The notes below the pieces were generated by a model. That model saw only the letters and a program-made list of their open reading frames with translations. It did no database searches and was not told the origin of the DNA. Of a stretch of DNA of 64,000 nt, positions 59,513-64,000 are shown in pieces. Every line of letters starts with the position of its first letter. Within the stretch, counting starts at the first letter, position 1. The stretch spans positions 124,001-188,000 of the forward strand of contig NZ_JACEZU010000005.1 in NCBI RefSeq assembly GCF_014042355.1. Reading direction: 5' to 3'. Source of the DNA: Rugamonas apoptosis (GTDB taxonomy: Bacteria; Pseudomonadota; Gammaproteobacteria; Burkholderiales; Burkholderiaceae_D). Position numbers and translations under genes: made by a program.

Positions 59513-61057
59513 CTAATCCGTTCCCTGGTGTGCTGGTGGCGGCTTGGTAATCCCTGTGGTGCCGGCGGTCCTGCTGGCCCCGGTGGTCCTGTTCGTGCTG
59601 CGCTTGCGCTTCGGTGCTGTGGTGACGGCGGCCTTGCCCACGTCGGCCGCGAGGCGCGCCGGCCAGGGCATGGTCAGGCAGCGCAGCAACAGCGCTTCGA
59701 ATTCCGTCCCGATGTGGTTGGCCAGTGCTTCAGGATCAGGCACCCGCTGCACATCGGCCACCACGCCCAGGTTGATCTGGCCCGCGTAACTGAGGATGCT
59801 GATACCGAGCCCGATGCCTCCCGACTGCGGCACCCAGAACACCTGGCGGGTTATCCGTTGGCCGCCCAGGTAGCGCGCTTCCGGCGCGCCGCGCACATTG
59901 GTGATGACGGCACTGGCATTGGCGGCCAGCGCCTGCACCAGCGTTTCCCGCAACCCGTCGGGCGCGGCGCCCATGCAGGCCAGGATGCCCAGCGCGACCG
60001 TCGCTTGCTGCGAATGCTTGAGCGCTTCCATCCGTTCATGTATCGCCCGTGTGCGGCGCAGCGCATCCGCCTCGCCCAGCGGCAGGCCCAGGAACACCAG
60101 CCCGAAATGGTTGCCCAGTTCCTGCACCGGACCGGGCGGACGCAGGTTGACGGGCACCAGGGCCCGCATTTCCACGCCGTCCACGGCATCGTCCTGGTCC
60201 AGCAGATAGCGGCGCAACGCCGCCGTCACGCACGACAGCAGCACATCATTGACGGAGCACGACAAGGCGCTGGCCACGGCCTTCACCTCGTCCAGCGACA
60301 GGCTGCGCGCGCTGGCCACCCGTTTCATCACGCCCAGCGGGCCTTTGAAGCGGGTGGGACAATCCGGTTCCATGGCGGCGACCACGGCCAGTTCCGTGGC
60401 CAGGTTGACGCCGCGGCGGGCGGCTGCCAGCGCATGATCGGGGTGGCCGCTCCAGTCGGCCGCCAGCGCGTAGGCCGTGCGGGCCAGCCGCACACCATCG
60501 CCGGCCAGTTCCGTCACCTGGCCCAGCATCTTTTCCCAGGCGGCCCGTGGCGGCGGGGTGCCGTCCAGGTCCGGCGACGGCAGCGCGTGGTGGTTGGCGC
60601 TGCTGTCGGTCAGCGCGCCCATCACATGCGCCAGCGCGAAACCGTCGCCATAGCAGTGGTGAATGCGCAACATCAGGGCGCTGTGGCTGGCGTCCACGTC
60701 GATCAGGTGCATCTGCCACATCGGTTTGCTGGGGTCCAGCGCCGTGCTGACCAGGTCCCCGGCCAGCTTGTCCAGCCCCCGCTGGCCCGCGCCGCGCGGC
60801 AGGGCGAGCTGGCGCACATGCCAGTCCAGGTCGAAGGCGGGGTCGGTTTCCCAATAAGCCTCGCCGCCCTCCCAGCCCACGCGCTGGCGGAAACGGTGGA
60901 AGCACAGCATGCGTTCCCGCACCACGGCCTTGAGGCGCACCAGGTCCAGCTTACCGGCGAACGTCATCAGGCCGCAGATCATCATCAAATTGGTGGGACG
61001 GTCCATGCGCAGCCACGCATGATCGACCACCGACAGCGTTTCGCGCTCAGTGGCCAT
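59513..61057 (-). CDS. WS/DGAT family O-acyltransferase (wax ester / triacylglycerol synthase type)
   Basis: A 514-residue bifunctional wax ester synthase/diacylglycerol acyltransferase family protein. The catalytic motif HHCYGDG (133-139) matches HHxxxDG. The N-terminal LSVVDHAWLRMDRPTNLMMI, the ND motif in SCSVNDVLLSCVTAALRRYL, and NVRGAP with LGISILSYAGQINLGVVAD are family landmarks. These enzymes join acyl-CoA to fatty alcohols or diacylglycerol for neutral-lipid storage. A Lys/Arg/Thr-rich C-terminal tail (about 475-514) is extra. First gene of the exporter operon, behind a full Fnr box. Confidence 0.9.
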   Translation of the reverse strand: MATERETLSVVDHAWLRMDRPTNLMMICGLMTFAGKLDLVRLKAVVRERMLCFHRFRQRVGWEGGEAYWETDPAFDLDWHVRQLALPRGAGQRGLDKLAGDLVSTALDPSKPMWQMHLIDVDASHSALMLRIHHCYGDGFALAHVMGALTDSSANHHALPSPDLDGTPPPRAAWEKMLGQVTELAGDGVRLARTAYALAADWSGHPDHALAAARRGVNLATELAVVAAMEPDCPTRFKGPLGVMKRVASARSLSLDEVKAVASALSCSVNDVLLSCVTAALRRYLLDQDDAVDGVEMRALVPVNLRPPGPVQELGNHFGLVFLGLPLGEADALRRTRAIHERMEALKHSQQATVALGILACMGAAPDGLRETLVQALAANASAVITNVRGAPEARYLGGQRITRQVFWVPQSGGIGLGISILSYAGQINLGVVADVQRVPDPEALANHIGTEFEALLLRCLTMPWPARLAADVGKAAVTTAPKRKRSTNRTTGASRTAGTTGITKPPPAHQGTD

Positions 61058-61200
61058 GGCACTGGGGGGCGGCCACGTGGCCGTTGCCGGGTTGATGGGT
61101 CATCGCGTCTCTCCTCGTGGCGGTGTTGGGCCGGTGCGAATTCGCGTTCCGGTCTTGTCAAGTTGTCCGCACATGGTGGACTGATGAAAATGATATTGCA

Positions 61201-61214
61201 TTGACCTGTATCAA
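61201..61214. promoter_or_regulatory. Fnr/Anr box between WS/DGAT and ftsH
   Basis: TTGAC-CTGT-ATCAA, full match. At class II distance there is TACCAA toward ftsH (61237-61242) and CACCAT toward the acyltransferase (minus strand, 61173-61178). Both are weak -10s at the right spacing, so one box may serve both genes. Confidence 0.7.
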
Positions 61215-61341
61215 ATTCACAAATAGCAGCATATCTTACCAACACAACAATTTAGATCGCGCCGCGCATGATTTGCGTCACTTTGCGTCGCTTGCGGATA
61301 CACTAACTTCGACAGGTGTATAAACTCTTTTCCCGCAGGAA

Positions 61342-63315
<1,974 letters not shown>

Positions 63316-64000
63316 TCACACTGCTGGCCGTGAGGCTGTAGCTTAATTTGTGGCCATCGATGTCGTAACTGAGCTTGAAACGCTCGCCCTGCGGCGTCGG
63401 TTCCAGCGTGCCCTGGTCTATCATGCGCAGCCACGCCCATGCACCTTCCGTGCGCAGGCTGCGCCCGGCCGGCGTCGTTTCCAGCCGCACCAGGCCCGTG
63501 CCCTTGCCGCTGGGGACTTGCAGCGAGGCGGCGCGTACGGTGGCCGGCGCGCCGAACGGCACCGGCTGCCCATCGATTTCCAGGTTCACCTGGCTCAACG
63601 CCGGATCGGCGCTCACCAGCTTCAGGTCGAAGCGCATCGAGGCCTGCTTGCCGCCGCTGCCGAACCAGGCATCGCGCACCAGCGCCGCACGCTGGAAGGA
63701 ATCGAGCACGTCCTGCGGAATGCCCAGCGTAACCTTGTCGCCGTTGGGCCGCCAGCGCCATTGGCGGGCGCCCATGTCCACGTAAGGCAGCAAATTCTGC
63801 TGGAAGAACTGGTCCACCAGCCCGCCCGGCGAGAAGAACTTGCCGAAATCGTCCTGCGTCACCTCCTGCGTGGCGCTGCGCACCAGCGGATAACGGCCGG
63901 CGATGGCCTGGCGGCAGAACTGGGCGGCGCTGGCCGTCCACAACGCGTTCAGGCGTTCACGCTCGCTGCCCATGGTCAGGCCGGCGCCGCCGCTGTCGAT

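Overview
The window is GC-rich chromosomal DNA. Gene types, GC content and Shine-Dalgarno style suggest a betaproteobacterium near the Oxalobacteraceae (Massilia, Duganella, Janthinobacterium); this is inferred, as no rRNA or tRNA lies in the window. Nearly all of it is dense operons of respiratory, stress and low-oxygen genes, interrupted at about 17.9-25.8 kb by a more AT-rich accessory segment.

Layout. 1-4.9 kb (minus): a cytochrome c oxidase operon (subunit II with fused cytochrome c, subunit I, and two subunit III proteins, the last running off the left edge) behind a small membrane protein. 5-12.2 kb: a membrane patatin, divergent from an MgtA-type Mg2+ ATPase, then a Met-rich secreted protein and a tandem universal stress protein (Usp). 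12.2-16.2 kb: a palindromic repeat and a coupled operon MBL ribonuclease - TP2/AMP phosphorylase - PRPP-synthetase-like protein. 16.3-17.9 kb: LysR regulator and divergent O-methyltransferase. 18.2-23.8 kb: a 5,027-bp IS66-family element with 8-bp target duplications and a 2.1-kb passenger (a small secreted protein and YfdX), inserted in a secreted-protein gene whose halves rejoin in frame at the insertion site. 23.8-25.7 kb: small orphan genes (membrane protein, DUF4279, DUF3658, DUF4188), three of them preceded by copies of a 69-bp repeat. 25.8-31.3 kb: DUF3604 protein, DASS transporter, DUF4010 membrane protein. 31.3-38.3 kb: Usp - alcohol dehydrogenase - Cys-cluster protein - TolC - MacA - MacB operon. 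38.4-49.2 kb: Hsp20, three Fnr-type regulators, a FixL-like kinase with two response regulators and a NarX-like kinase, DksA/TraR protein, Usp, hemerythrin, DUF2892, ClpP-like protease and an eRF1-like protein. 49.3-54.3 kb: APH/ATPase fusion, SagB-type nitroreductase, LemA and two TPM proteins, Usp. 54.3-61.1 kb: WS/DGAT acyltransferase with a HlyD / two-ATPase / two-permease ABC exporter. 61.3-64 kb: FtsH, and the 3' end of tssM (type VI secretion) running off the right edge.

How it works together. Seven full matches to the Fnr/Anr operator TTGAY-N4-RTCAA, plus weaker ones, occur and all lie between genes. At six promoters a -10-like hexamer sits 22-23 nt from the box, the spacing of a class II Fnr promoter. 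With three cluster-type Fnr proteins and a FixL-like heme-PAS kinase in the window, this reads as an oxygen-limitation and dormancy regulon. Its content (Hsp20, several Usps, WS/DGAT acyltransferase, nitroreductase, NarL-type two-component system) resembles the mycobacterial DosR regulon, though the main operators here are of Fnr type.
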